64,000 nt of DNA from Maioricimonas rarisocia. GTDB lineage: Bacteria; Planctomycetota; Planctomycetia; Planctomycetales; Planctomycetaceae. The stretch spans positions 2,222,001 to 2,286,000 of the forward strand of contig NZ_CP036275.1 in the NCBI RefSeq assembly GCF_007747795.1, read 5' to 3'. Made by a program: the position numbers and the translations under genes. Below, in pieces: positions 7,142-17,965 of the stretch (within the stretch, counting starts at the first letter, position 1; each line of letters starts with the position of its first letter). The notes beneath the pieces were generated by a model. That model made no database searches and was not told where the DNA came from. It saw only the letters and a program-made list of their open reading frames with translations.

Positions 7142-10126
7142 CTCCATCACCACATCCGAAAACACCCCGTGCGCATCCACAACCCGCAGCCCGACCGAAC
7201 CCTGCGAAAGCATCCCGTCCCGCCTGCTCAGCACCCGCTCACCATCCACCAGAACGTCGATCTGCTCACCCGCCACATCCACCTGCAGACGCTGCGGCCG
7301 GTTTGCGTCGATCTCCGCCGGCGCCCGCGCCAGTTCGGTCCACGTTTCCCCGTCCATCCGGCCCAGGATGACCAGCCCCGTCCGCGGAATCAGGCCCGCG
7401 AAATAACCCCGCTGTGCGTCATACCCGACCGAAGACCCGCTGCACCGAAACAGAATCCCCGCATCCCGTGCGTCACCGTCCCCCCGAAAGTCGATCGTCA
7501 CTTCGATCGAAAGGTCCGCCGGCAACATCCCGTCCAGTACGACCTTCTCGCCCGAGCGGTATTCGTTGATCGGCGCCTCGGGAACCACCCCCAGATGCAG
7601 ACCGTCACGTGCCGCATCGATGAACTGATGATGCCCGTAGTAGCTCCATCCTGGCGGGAGGTGATCCCCCTTCAGCGAACTCCGGTACGGAAGCTTGACA
7701 TCGCGCGGGGTTTCTCCGGAAGGCCGCCGCAGCGGCTCCCCCGCGCGAACCGGCTTGCCGAACTGTGGAAAGCCGTCTCGCGCAAATTCCATCGGCTGCA
7801 CGAACACCGCCCGCCGCCACCCCGGCCGGCGATCCCGCTTGGCATGAAACACGTGCCACCACTCGCTTCCATCCGGCGACCGCACGAAGCAGGAATGCCC
7901 GACCCCGTACGTCTCCTCCGTGCCGGCAAACACCGGTTCCGGATGCTTCGTCCACGCGCCCGGATCGAGCGGGTCATCCCCCGTCAGTTCCAGCAGCCCC
8001 AGCTTGTAGGTTGGCAGCCACGACGCCCCGCACGAATACAGCAGAAACGTCCGTCCCTCCCGCTTCAGCACCTGGGGCGCTTCGTTAAGCCCCCGGTGTT
8101 CCGGCCCCGGCTCCACCCGCTCCCACAGGTAGTCGGCATTGTCGCAGATCCGCACCCGCCGGCCGCTCAGCTCCGTCGGCGACTTCATCGCAGCAATGTA
8201 CAGATACTGCCGGTCCGTCCCCGGAGCATCCCAGCCCGACCAGACCGCGTAGCGGCGGCCCGCATGTTCGAGCACCGTCATGTCGATCGCCCAGACGTTT
8301 GGAGACTCTCGATCAGCCCCCTCCCCCGTCGCCAGCGGACCATGCAGCTCATACGGGCCGAGTGGATTCTCACTCTGCGACCGCAGTACCCACGCCAGGT
8401 GATTCTCGTTCCGCCCATCGGACGCCGCGAAATACACGTGCCACCGCCCGTCCAGAAAATGCAGCTCCGGAGCCCACACTTCCCGCGAACAGGGACCCGT
8501 CTCCGGAGCCCGCCAGACGACGTGCTTCGTGCCGAGACGCGTCAGCGAATCGCTTGTGTGAATCGAGATCCCCCGGTTCCCCTCCGAGAGGCACCACAGA
8601 TACCGGTCCGCATTCGGATCACGAACCACCCACGGATCAGCCCCTTCACCAATCGGGTTCACGAACCGCCCCGCCGGCAACGAGCCGACCCGTCCCGACT
8701 CAGCGTACGTCGGATCACCCGCATCCTTCGGCAGCCCGGCATTCCACGCCATCACCCCCTGCTTCAGCCGGGCGGCAACCTCCGGATGGTCCTCCACGAC
8801 GTTCTTCGTTTCCGAAACATCGGCCGACAGGTCGTACAGCTGTGGCCGCGAACCGTCGTAGTTGACGTAGAACTTCCACTTCCCGTCCCGCGCCGCCAGG
8901 TCCGGGTTCGGCTCCTCCTTCGTGCCGGGACGGTCCGGCGGCCGACGGAAGAAGATCGGTGCCTCGCGGCTGCGCTTTCCTTTCCCCAGCAGCGTCGCCG
9001 CCAGGTTCTCCCCGTCCAGTTCGACTCCCTCGGGCGGCTCGACGCCGGTGATCTCGTAGAACGACCGGTTGAGGTCCAGTGCACTCAGCACCGACGTCTC
9101 GTTGACTGTTCCCGCGACATCGTCCGCGAGCAGGCCCGGCCCCCAGACGATCAGCGGCGAGCGAACGCCCCCTTCGTACAGCAGCGTCTTGTGCCCCCGC
9201 AGCGGAGCCGCCGTCCCGGCCCCCTGTTCCGGCCCGTTATCCGACGCCACGACGATCAGCGTGTTCTCCCGCAGTGCCGTGTCGTTCCGGATCCGATCGA
9301 ACAGCACGCCCAGTTGTTGGTCCATCGCATCGAGCACCGCGTAATACAGCGCTCGCTTGCTTCCGTCCGTTTCGTTGCGGAGCACCTCCGGCGGAAAGAA
9401 CGGCGAATGCACATCGTCCGGCCACAGGTTCACGTAGAACCGTCTGCCCGCTTCCTGCGCCTCGTCGATGAACGCCACCGCATCCGTCACGAATGCCGCC
9501 GTCACCACCGAACGGTCTTCCCAGCGGATCGGCCCCCGCCCCAGCTTCGCCGAGCCCAGATCGTGCCGGCCGGGCCGCTTGCCGTCGTAGGCATCCTTCA
9601 GTGGCAGTACTCGCGGCCCCAGCCCCTCGAAATTGGTCAGACTCTCGTCGAAGCCGTACTCGGTGATCAGCGGTGCTTCGCCGACGTCCCGCTGCCCACC
9701 CATGTGCCATTTGCCGAAGTGCCCGGTCGCGTAGCCGGCCGCGTCGAGTTCCCGGGCCAGCATCGGTGCTTCGGGATCGAGCCACTGGTCCATGCCCCGC
9801 TGACGGTTCCGCTTCCGGTTCGCCAGGTAGGAACTGATCCGCCACCGCTGCGGATACTGCCCCGTCGACAGCGCCACCCGTGACGGCGAGCAGATCGGCG
9901 AATTGACGTAGAAGTTGGTGAACCGCAGACCTTCGGCCGCCAGCCGGTCGATCTGCTCCGTCTCGACGACGTCACCCCCGAAGCAGGACAGGTCCGACCA
10001 CCCCATGTCGTCGATGAACACGGTGATGATGTTCGGTGGCACCTCCGCCGCCTTCGCTCGTGATGAAGCGAGCAACACCACCAGCACCGCCAGACAGGCC
10101 AGACCACGTCCCCACTGCCGCTTCAT
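7133..10126 (-). CDS. Sulfatase-GH43-LamG-like fusion protein, secreted
   Basis: 997 residues with signal peptide (LAVLVVLLASSRAKA). Residues about 29-470 form an S1 arylsulfatase: metal-binding D39-D40 in VFIDDMG, the formylglycine site C79-S-P-S-R, and HFGKWHMGG. Residues about 490-800 resemble a GH43-type five-bladed propeller: ADPWVVRD at its start, EVWAPELHFLDGRWHVYF, and LNEAPQVLKREGRTFLLYS with a candidate acid Glu. Residues about 820-997 form a LamG/3-keto-disaccharide hydrolase-like sandwich ending in GVFSDVVMEER. The likely role is to desulfate and cleave a sulfated arabinose- or xylose-containing glycan outside the cytoplasm. It is the distal gene of the minus-strand carbohydrate block. 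The fusion order is unusual. Confidence 0.85.
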   Translation of the reverse strand: MKRQWGRGLACLAVLVVLLASSRAKAAEVPPNIITVFIDDMGWSDLSCFGGDVVETEQIDRLAAEGLRFTNFYVNSPICSPSRVALSTGQYPQRWRISSYLANRKRNRQRGMDQWLDPEAPMLARELDAAGYATGHFGKWHMGGQRDVGEAPLITEYGFDESLTNFEGLGPRVLPLKDAYDGKRPGRHDLGSAKLGRGPIRWEDRSVVTAAFVTDAVAFIDEAQEAGRRFYVNLWPDDVHSPFFPPEVLRNETDGSKRALYYAVLDAMDQQLGVLFDRIRNDTALRENTLIVVASDNGPEQGAGTAAPLRGHKTLLYEGGVRSPLIVWGPGLLADDVAGTVNETSVLSALDLNRSFYEITGVEPPEGVELDGENLAATLLGKGKRSREAPIFFRRPPDRPGTKEEPNPDLAARDGKWKFYVNYDGSRPQLYDLSADVSETKNVVEDHPEVAARLKQGVMAWNAGLPKDAGDPTYAESGRVGSLPAGRFVNPIGEGADPWVVRDPNADRYLWCLSEGNRGISIHTSDSLTRLGTKHVVWRAPETGPCSREVWAPELHFLDGRWHVYFAASDGRNENHLAWVLRSQSENPLGPYELHGPLATGEGADRESPNVWAIDMTVLEHAGRRYAVWSGWDAPGTDRQYLYIAAMKSPTELSGRRVRICDNADYLWERVEPGPEHRGLNEAPQVLKREGRTFLLYSCGASWLPTYKLGLLELTGDDPLDPGAWTKHPEPVFAGTEETYGVGHSCFVRSPDGSEWWHVFHAKRDRRPGWRRAVFVQPMEFARDGFPQFGKPVRAGEPLRRPSGETPRDVKLPYRSSLKGDHLPPGWSYYGHHQFIDAARDGLHLGVVPEAPINEYRSGEKVVLDGMLPADLSIEVTIDFRGDGDARDAGILFRCSGSSVGYDAQRGYFAGLIPRTGLVILGRMDGETWTELARAPAEIDANRPQRLQVDVAGEQIDVLVDGERVLSRRDGMLSQGSVGLRVVDAHGVFSDVVMEER

Positions 10127-10193
10127 GCCATGTCCCTTCTCTTAGGCGTCGCCCTGAACTTCCCCACGATTCGTCGGACCGCCACTGTCGCAG

Positions 10194-10405
10194 GCTGGGA
10201 CTGGTCCCGGCAATTTGCCGGCTCCGCCAGCACCTTCCACCGCTCACCTCCGGGGTGCCACGGCTCTGTGAGCCGTGCGCCAGGTATACCTGCCTTTTCT
10301 GCCGACGTCCCACCTCCAATGAAAGCCCGCCGGCTGCGACCGGTGGACCCATTAGCTGTAGCCCAGCCACCCATCGACAAGTGGGGCAGACATTCCTGTC
10401 TGCCT
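10194..10405. repeat. Mosaic cluster of palindromic elements B-D-F-A
   Basis: B at 10194-10211, D at 10255-10280 (core CACGGCTCTGTGAGCCGTG), F at 10321-10348 and A at 10381-10405. The B-to-D stretch is nearly identical, including the intervening CCGGCTCCGCCAGCACC, to 17703-17797. The modules therefore spread as composites as well as singly. The cluster lies between two sulfatase genes. Confidence 0.8.
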
Positions 10406-10444
10406 TCCGATCCCTCACCGACGCGGCTCCGATGTCCTCGCGAC

Positions 10445-10492
10445 TACCTCCTGCCTCCTGCCTCCAGCTTCCTACCTCCTGCTTCCTCCTCC
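10445..10492. repeat. Heptanucleotide tandem repeat tract
   Basis: Pyrimidine-rich units TACCTCC, TGCCTCC, TGCCTCC, AGCTTCC, TACCTCC, TGCTTCC and TCCTCCC run in 7-bp register. They overlap the last codons and stop of the downstream-ending sulfatase gene (stop at 10472). Confidence 0.65.
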
Positions 10493-12043
10493 CGCCACGG
10501 CCCGCGCCTGCTCCAGCAGAAACTCCACCACCGGCCGCGCCGCAGGATCGTCCAGCCGGTTCGTCATCTCCCGCGGATCATCCGCCAGGTTGTACAGCTC
10601 CAGCGGATGCAGCTCCCCCTCGAACGCATACCGGTGATCGAGAAACAGCTTCCATTTCCCCGGAACCGGTGCCCCGTTCGACCGCACCGCAACCACCGCC
10701 CGCTTGTCCGACAGCTTCCGCGACGCCTCTTTGTGGTCGTTCGGAAACAGGGCCGGCCGCGGCTCGAATGGTTCACCCCGCAGAGCGGCCAGCTGACTGA
10801 TGCTGTCCTCGGCCCCCCGCTCACCCTGTGCCAGATCCGGCAGCGGGCGATCCAGAATCTCCGCCACCGTCGCGAACAGGTCGTTCAGCCCCAGCAGCCG
10901 TTCACAGGTCTGACCGTCGGTTTCGACATTGCCGTCCCCGATTCCTCCCGCCGGCCACGCCGCGAAAAACGGAATCCGATGGCCTCCCTCGTACGTCGAC
11001 CCCTTGTTGCTGCGCAGCGGACCGGTTGCCGTCTTCGCCTTCGACTCCGCACCATTGTCGCTGGCGAAGACAAACAGCGTGTTCTCGATCAGCCGATGCC
11101 CCGGCCGACGCGGATCGGGCCCCTGCAGAAACTCCAGCAGCAACCCCACCTGCACATCGTTCTCAAGCACGAAGTCCAGCCGGGTCGATCCCGTCGGCTC
11201 GCCATTCACATACCGGCTCGCCCCTTTCACCGGCACACCGGCAATCTCATCAGACGGCGTGTGCGGCGTGTGATTGGCGGGTGAGGCGAAATACAGGAAG
11301 AACGGCTGCTCTGCCTCGTTCGATTCCCGCAGAAACTCCATCGCCGCCTCATGCAGCCGCGGCCCGATCTCCTTCAGCACGTACGAGCCGTCCAGCTGCT
11401 TCCCGTTCCCGGTTGCTCCAATGACGTCGCGGTTCCGCATCCAGCCCGGACCGATCCGCTGGTCGGGCGTGTTTCGCTTCTGCCCGTGGGGACCAGACGT
11501 CGGATGACTCCGCGAGATGCCGAAGAAAAAGTCAAAGCCATGATCGACCGGACCGTCCGCCAGCGGCTGCGTCAGATCCGCATCGTCCCATCCTTTCGCC
11601 GGCTCACCGTTGCTGTTGCGGTACGTCAGCCCCAGATGCCACTTCCCCACCATTCCGGTCCGGTAGCCTGCCTCCTGCAGAAACGAGGCCAGCGTCGGAC
11701 GGTCCCGTTCGATCAGCGGATCGCCATGCACGCCGAACAGAACCCAGTGCTTCAGCCGCGTCCGCCAGCAGTAGCGGCCCGTCATCAGGGCATATCGCGA
11801 CGTCGTGCAGCGGCTGTGCGGCGAATGAGCATCGGTAAAGCGGACCCCCATCCGGGCCAGCCGCTCCATGTGCGGCGTATGCAGCTGCACGTCCGGGCCG
11901 TTCCCCGTCCAGTCCCGGTAGACCGACGTGTCTCCCATTCCCATGTCGTCGGCAAGGAAGACGATAATGTTGGGAGGAACCTCCGCCCCGGCAGGACCGG
12001 CACCGAGCAGCAGCACCACAACAACAGGAACCAGGAACTTCAT
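10472..12043 (-). CDS. Secreted sulfatase with atypical C-T-T-S-R active-site motif
   Basis: 523 residues from the ATG at 12043, preceded by GGGGAGGG. The signal peptide MKFLVPVVVVLLLGAGPAGA makes longer upstream starts unlikely. An S1 sulfatase core follows, with metal ligands in FLADDMGMGD, GMVGKWHLGL, and VFASDNGAESK. The formylglycine motif reads C79-T-T-S-R83, so the usual Pro (or Ala) at the third position is Thr. The C-terminal subdomain carries KWKLFLDHRYAF and ELYNLADDPREMTN. It probably removes sulfate from the same glycan targeted by its neighbours. Whether CTTSR is efficiently converted to formylglycine cannot be judged by eye. Confidence 0.88.
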   Translation of the reverse strand: MKFLVPVVVVLLLGAGPAGAEVPPNIIVFLADDMGMGDTSVYRDWTGNGPDVQLHTPHMERLARMGVRFTDAHSPHSRCTTSRYALMTGRYCWRTRLKHWVLFGVHGDPLIERDRPTLASFLQEAGYRTGMVGKWHLGLTYRNSNGEPAKGWDDADLTQPLADGPVDHGFDFFFGISRSHPTSGPHGQKRNTPDQRIGPGWMRNRDVIGATGNGKQLDGSYVLKEIGPRLHEAAMEFLRESNEAEQPFFLYFASPANHTPHTPSDEIAGVPVKGASRYVNGEPTGSTRLDFVLENDVQVGLLLEFLQGPDPRRPGHRLIENTLFVFASDNGAESKAKTATGPLRSNKGSTYEGGHRIPFFAAWPAGGIGDGNVETDGQTCERLLGLNDLFATVAEILDRPLPDLAQGERGAEDSISQLAALRGEPFEPRPALFPNDHKEASRKLSDKRAVVAVRSNGAPVPGKWKLFLDHRYAFEGELHPLELYNLADDPREMTNRLDDPAARPVVEFLLEQARAVAGGGSRR

Positions 12044-12203
12044 CGCGCCCTCCCCATGATGTTGCCAGCTCGAAAACGGGTGGCCGTGGCTGGATCTCAC
12101 AACGCGAGCGTCAAACGACATTCGATTCACTTTGCAGGCATCCCGCAGGTCAGGGCATCGTCTGCCGCCCCAACATCGGAACCGTACTCCATGTCATCGA
12201 AAG

Positions 12204-12227
12204 CCCACCGGCTGCGTCCGGTGGGCC
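12204..12227. repeat. Isolated F-family palindrome
   Basis: GCCCACCGG, a 6-nt loop CTGCGT, and CCGGTGGGC form a perfect 9-bp stem. It lies between the sulfatase and GH2 genes, close to a short segment (CATCAAACAACATTCAATTCAC at 12241 onward) also echoed at 12105, 51240 and 54300. Confidence 0.75.
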
Positions 12228-12266
12228 GTCGTCGGGGGTAACATCAAACAACATTCAATTCACCCG

Positions 12267-14525
12267 TCACTCGAACAGCCGTCGCGAAATCTCGCGCAGC
12301 TTCTCTGCCGGAATCTTCGGCACCTTCCGGTCGTACGTCAGCAGACCGTTGATCTCCCCTTCGACGTCCGTCGTCTGCGTGTAGACGCCGGCGGCGATCC
12401 CCTGCTCCTTCAGCTCGGCCAGAATGTCGATCGATCGCTCGTATCGCTCCAGCCATTCTTCCTTGTTCTTCGGAAGCCCGCCGTACCCCCAGTTGCGGCG
12501 ATCCACGTCCCACAGGTGCCCTTCGACCGGATATCCGTGCCCGCCGAACTCACCCACGACCTTGATGAACTCCCGGTACCGCTCTGCATCGAACGGAAAC
12601 TCCGGATGCGGGTAGCTGTGATGATCGACGATGTCACCCACCGGCCAGAAGTTCCCCCCGCTCGCCACGTTCACCAGCCGGCTGGGATCACGCTCGACCG
12701 TCCACTCCCCCACCTTGATCGTCCGGTGCTGGCCCCACGCTTCATTGAACGGCACCCACACCACGATCGACGGGTGACTCTCCAGCAGATCGATCATCTG
12801 CTTCAGTTCGACCATGAACTGTTCATGCTCATCGTCAGGCCACTCGGCATCCTGCGGGTCCGGCTGCAGTCGCGTCCACGGCGGATTGTTCCCGGCGCTC
12901 ACCTGATCCTGCCAGACCATCAGCCCCAGCCGGTCGCAGTGATAGTAGTACCGCCGCGGCTCCACCTTGATGTGCTTGCGGAGCATGTTGAAGCCGGCCT
13001 TCTTCAGAAACTCCAGCTCGAACACCATCGCCTCGTCCGACGGCGGTGTCAGCAGACCATCCGGCCACCACCCCTGGTCCAGCGGCCCCCAGTGGAAGAT
13101 CCGTTCACCGTTCAGCGTGAATCGCAGATGACCCTCGTCGTCGAGCGTCTTGCCGACCGAACGGATCCCCGCGTACGACTCGACGCGGTCCAGCACCTCG
13201 CCCTGCTCGTCGACAAGTGCCACCTCCAACCGGTACAGGTGCGGCGAAGAGGGAGACCACAGCTTCGCATCCGGAACGGTGATCGTGATCGCCTCGCCAT
13301 CGCCGCGGCCATCCGCCACCACCCTGTCGCCATCCTTCACGACAACCCGGACCGACCCCCCTTCCGCCTCGCCGCCGACATCCGTGCGAACTGTGATCGA
13401 ACCGCTGGCCGCGTCCGTTCCGATCGTCAGATCCTCGATATGCGCAGCCGGTACCGGCTCCAGCCAGACCGTCTGCCAGATGCCCGAGACCTGCGTGTAC
13501 CAGATGCCCCGCGGCGAAAGCGTCTGCTTCCCGCGAAGTTGCCACTCCTCGGTATCGTCTTCGACCCGCACGAGCAGCTCGTTCTCACCATCGCGCAGGG
13601 CTTCGGTCACGTCGAAGGAGAACGGCGTATTCCCGCCCCGGTGCGTACCGACAGAAGTCCCGTTCACCCACACTTCGCATTCGTAGTCGACCGCCTCGAA
13701 GTGCAGCAGCATCCGCTCGCCGTCGCCGGTGGATGCGTCGAACGTCCGCCGATACCACAACGCCTCATCCGGGTCGAGCAGCCGCTGCACGCCCCCCAGC
13801 TTCGATTCCAGGCAGAACGGCACCAGAATCTCGCCCGTCCATTCCTCTGGCACCTCGGCCCGGTCCGCTTTCGTGATCGCGTAGTCCCACTGGCCGTTCA
13901 GATTCTGCCACTCGTTCCGGCGAAGCTGCGGCCGGGGATACTCGGTCCACGCGTTCTCCGGAGTGATCTCCGCCCCCCACGTCGTCATCAGCTCCGACTC
14001 GAACGGTTTCATGCTCCGCTGCGCAGGCGGCAGCTCCGGCACGTTCTGTCCGTCGACGACATGCACGTCGATGAACTGCCCGCCAGCCGTCTGTCGGCAG
14101 TGAACGGCGAGAGTGTTCACCCCTTTGCGCAGCGCCTGCTTCACTTCGGCGTCGAGCGGGACAACCTTGTACTCGGTCGTGTAGCCCTCGAACGCGGCGA
14201 CCCGGCGACCGTTAATGAACACCTGAGCGTTTTCATCGTGGTGAATCAGCAGTGCCGGCTGCTCCGGAATCGAATCCAGCTCGAACTGCTTGCGGATCCA
14301 GATGTTGTTCGTCCGCCAGTATGTTCCCACCCGCGAGCCGGGAGTCTCAGGCGTGCCGAATCCCCCGAATCCGTCCTTCCACCCCGCTTCGTCGAAGTCC
14401 GCGGTGCGCCAGCCCTCGGCCGGTCGGCGGAAGGTGTACTTCCACGAGTCGACGATCGGTACCTCGGCCGCTGCGGGAGCCTGTAGCAGTACGACAGCCA
14501 GCAGGAAGAGAAGCGTCGGTCTCAT
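12267..14525 (-). CDS. GH2 family glycosidase, beta-galactosidase-like, secreted
   Basis: 752 residues from the ATG at 14525, chosen because MRPTLLFLLAVVLLQAPAAA is a clear signal peptide. An N-terminal galactose-binding-like region (WIRKQFELD, VFINGRRVA) precedes a second jelly-roll (YRRTFDASTGDGERMLLHFEAV), Ig-like domains and a C-terminal TIM barrel. Predicted catalytic residues are acid/base E595 in VPFNEAW and nucleophile E659 in VGEFGGHG. Two successive sugar-binding-type domains make it longer at the N-terminus than minimal GH2 enzymes. It most likely releases terminal beta-linked galactose or a related sugar. It sits upstream of the sulfatases and downstream of the SSS transporter, fitting a glycan-use operon. 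Confidence 0.9.
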   Translation of the reverse strand: MRPTLLFLLAVVLLQAPAAAEVPIVDSWKYTFRRPAEGWRTADFDEAGWKDGFGGFGTPETPGSRVGTYWRTNNIWIRKQFELDSIPEQPALLIHHDENAQVFINGRRVAAFEGYTTEYKVVPLDAEVKQALRKGVNTLAVHCRQTAGGQFIDVHVVDGQNVPELPPAQRSMKPFESELMTTWGAEITPENAWTEYPRPQLRRNEWQNLNGQWDYAITKADRAEVPEEWTGEILVPFCLESKLGGVQRLLDPDEALWYRRTFDASTGDGERMLLHFEAVDYECEVWVNGTSVGTHRGGNTPFSFDVTEALRDGENELLVRVEDDTEEWQLRGKQTLSPRGIWYTQVSGIWQTVWLEPVPAAHIEDLTIGTDAASGSITVRTDVGGEAEGGSVRVVVKDGDRVVADGRGDGEAITITVPDAKLWSPSSPHLYRLEVALVDEQGEVLDRVESYAGIRSVGKTLDDEGHLRFTLNGERIFHWGPLDQGWWPDGLLTPPSDEAMVFELEFLKKAGFNMLRKHIKVEPRRYYYHCDRLGLMVWQDQVSAGNNPPWTRLQPDPQDAEWPDDEHEQFMVELKQMIDLLESHPSIVVWVPFNEAWGQHRTIKVGEWTVERDPSRLVNVASGGNFWPVGDIVDHHSYPHPEFPFDAERYREFIKVVGEFGGHGYPVEGHLWDVDRRNWGYGGLPKNKEEWLERYERSIDILAELKEQGIAAGVYTQTTDVEGEINGLLTYDRKVPKIPAEKLREISRRLFE

Positions 14526-14568
14526 CGATACACCTCGTGTCAGAATTTCCGTATGAGCGCCTCGGCCG

Positions 14569-16209
<1,641 letters not shown>

Positions 16210-16305
16210 GAGGAATTCTTTTCGGTCGCGAGCGCTCGAACGGACAGGATGGCAGCCGCCGGCCGCGATCATGCGGACGGCGCGTTGCTCCCGGTAAACA
16301 GCAAT

Positions 16306-17343
16306 CTAACGGGTGGGATCGATAATCACTTTCATTGCACCGGCTTCGCCGTCATACAGCCGGGCAAACCAGTCAGGCCCTTCCTCCAGCGACGCCTTCG
16401 CCGTGATCAGCGGCTCCACGCGGATCGCCCCCTTCTCCAGCAGGTCGATGCACGCCGGATATTCGCCGTTCGACGCACAGCTGCCGTAGACCGAAAGTTC
16501 CCGCGTCACAATCGCCTGCAGCGGCATCTCGACTTTGGGTGCCAGGTTCCCGACCAGCGTCACGGCTCCACCCTTGCGGGCACAGTCGATCGCGGTCTGA
16601 ATCGTCGGCGTCGCACCCACCACCTCCAGCACGACATCCGCACCCCGGCCACCGGTCAGCCTGCGGACTTCTTCGGGAACGTCCACCTCGTCCGCCTTCA
16701 GGCCGACGTCGGCACCGAGTTCCTTCGCTTTCTCCAGGCGGCCGGGATCGAGGTCGACCGCAATCACCTGCGAGCAGCCCGCCAGTCGGATCGCCTGAAT
16801 CACCAGCAGACCGATCATCCCGCTTCCCACGACCACCGCCGTGTCACCCAGCGACACCGGCGTCCGGTTCGCCGCATGCACGGCGACCGAGACCGCTTCG
16901 ATCATCGCCGCATGCTCGAACGGCAGGTTCTCCGGCAGCGGATAGCAGATGTGCTGCGGCACCGAGACGAACTCGGCAAACGCCCCGTGGCGACGGTATT
17001 CGCCGCACGAGACCCCCAGCACCATCCGGTTGTCACACAGGTTGATCGAGCCCCGCCGACAGTAGACGCACTCGCCGCACGAGACGGTCGAATCGAACGT
17101 CACGTGATCCCCCGGCTTGAAACCGGTGACGTTCTCGCCCACTGCCTTCACCACCCCGGCCGCTTCGTGCCCCATCACCAGCGGAGGAATGCGCCGCCCC
17201 GAACTGCCGTCATATCCGTGGATGTCGCTGCCGCAGATCCCGCACGCCCGTACCTGCACCAGCACATCGTTCGGGCTGACGTCCGGCTCGGCGAAATCGG
17301 TGACTTCGAGGTGTTTGTATTCGGTAAGCAGAAGGGCTTTCAT
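16306..17343 (-). CDS. Zinc-dependent medium-chain dehydrogenase, sugar-alcohol type
   Basis: 345 residues from ATG at 17343. The catalytic zinc site is C37 (CGICGSD), H59-E60 (MGHEAAG) and a downstream acidic residue. The structural zinc loop C89, C92, C95, C103 is intact. The NAD-binding Rossmann motif is VVVGSGMIGLLVIQA. The fold and motifs resemble galactitol-1-phosphate 5-dehydrogenase, sorbitol dehydrogenase and threonine dehydrogenase relatives; substrate cannot be fixed from sequence. With the adjacent SSS transporter and GH2 enzyme, oxidation of an imported hexose or polyol is the simplest reading. Confidence 0.9.
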   Translation of the reverse strand: MKALLLTEYKHLEVTDFAEPDVSPNDVLVQVRACGICGSDIHGYDGSSGRRIPPLVMGHEAAGVVKAVGENVTGFKPGDHVTFDSTVSCGECVYCRRGSINLCDNRMVLGVSCGEYRRHGAFAEFVSVPQHICYPLPENLPFEHAAMIEAVSVAVHAANRTPVSLGDTAVVVGSGMIGLLVIQAIRLAGCSQVIAVDLDPGRLEKAKELGADVGLKADEVDVPEEVRRLTGGRGADVVLEVVGATPTIQTAIDCARKGGAVTLVGNLAPKVEMPLQAIVTRELSVYGSCASNGEYPACIDLLEKGAIRVEPLITAKASLEEGPDWFARLYDGEAGAMKVIIDPTR

Positions 17344-17627
17344 CGTTTTCGATCCGGTCAGTGCCGCAAGATGTCCGACGGCCGAAACTGCAGAGCATCG
17401 ATAACCATTCTGCCTCAAACGGCACAGGTCATCCGGCGGCGACAGCGCGCTGCTGCCGCGGTCTTGATTCAGCGTTTCAGGCGAGAGAATGGACGATGTC
17501 CATGCTAGCCGACGGTGTCAGGAGGACAATGAGATGAAGCGTAATGAGTCTGAGATATGTTGTCACGCAGCCTCGCCGCAGGCCGCTCTCCTGTCCCCTC
17601 TCTCCTCACTCTGCCCACAGGGCGGCG

Positions 17628-17896
17628 GTGGGGCAGACATTCCTGTCTGCCCGGAACAGTCGAGCCACCCGTGCCGTGTCCAGGCAGCCTCCTCTCGAGT
17701 GGTAGGCTGGGACTGGTCCCAGCAATTCGCCGGCTCCGCCAGCACCTTCCACCGCTCATCTCAAGGGTGCCACGGCTCTGTGAGCCGTGCGCCATGCTGC
17801 GGCCGGTGGGCCCGGCAGCCGTAGGTCGGCTCGGCCTGACGAACACCGATGCCGCCAGCCACCCACCGACAAGTGGGGCAGACATTCCTGTCTGCC
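17628..17896. repeat. Mosaic cluster of palindromic elements A-B-D-C-A
   Basis: A at 17628-17651, B at 17706-17723, D at 17767-17790, a C variant (GTAGGTCGGCTCGGCCTGACG, core GTCGGC/GCCTGAC) from 17821, and A at 17872-17896. This is the gap between the dehydrogenase and the XylR-type regulator. No gene is seen in 17344-17956. Confidence 0.8.
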
Positions 17897-17928
17897 TGGA
17901 ACAACGTGCCGTGTCCAAGCGACGTTCC

Positions 17929-17965
17929 CTAGCTCCTAACTCCTATCTCCTAACTCCTATCCCTC
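17929..17965. repeat. Heptanucleotide tandem repeat tract
   Basis: TAGCTCC, TAACTCC, TATCTCC, TAACTCC, TATCCCT units in 7-bp register. The tract overlaps the stop codon of the XylR-type regulator gene (17957). Confidence 0.7.

Noticed and set aside
7169-9883. 904-residue plus-strand open frame opposite the sulfatase fusion
   Set aside because: Arg/Pro/His-rich shadow of a well-supported minus-strand gene.
12132-14486. 784-residue plus-strand open frame opposite the GH2 gene
   Set aside because: Shadow frame; the opposite strand has signal peptide and catalytic residues.
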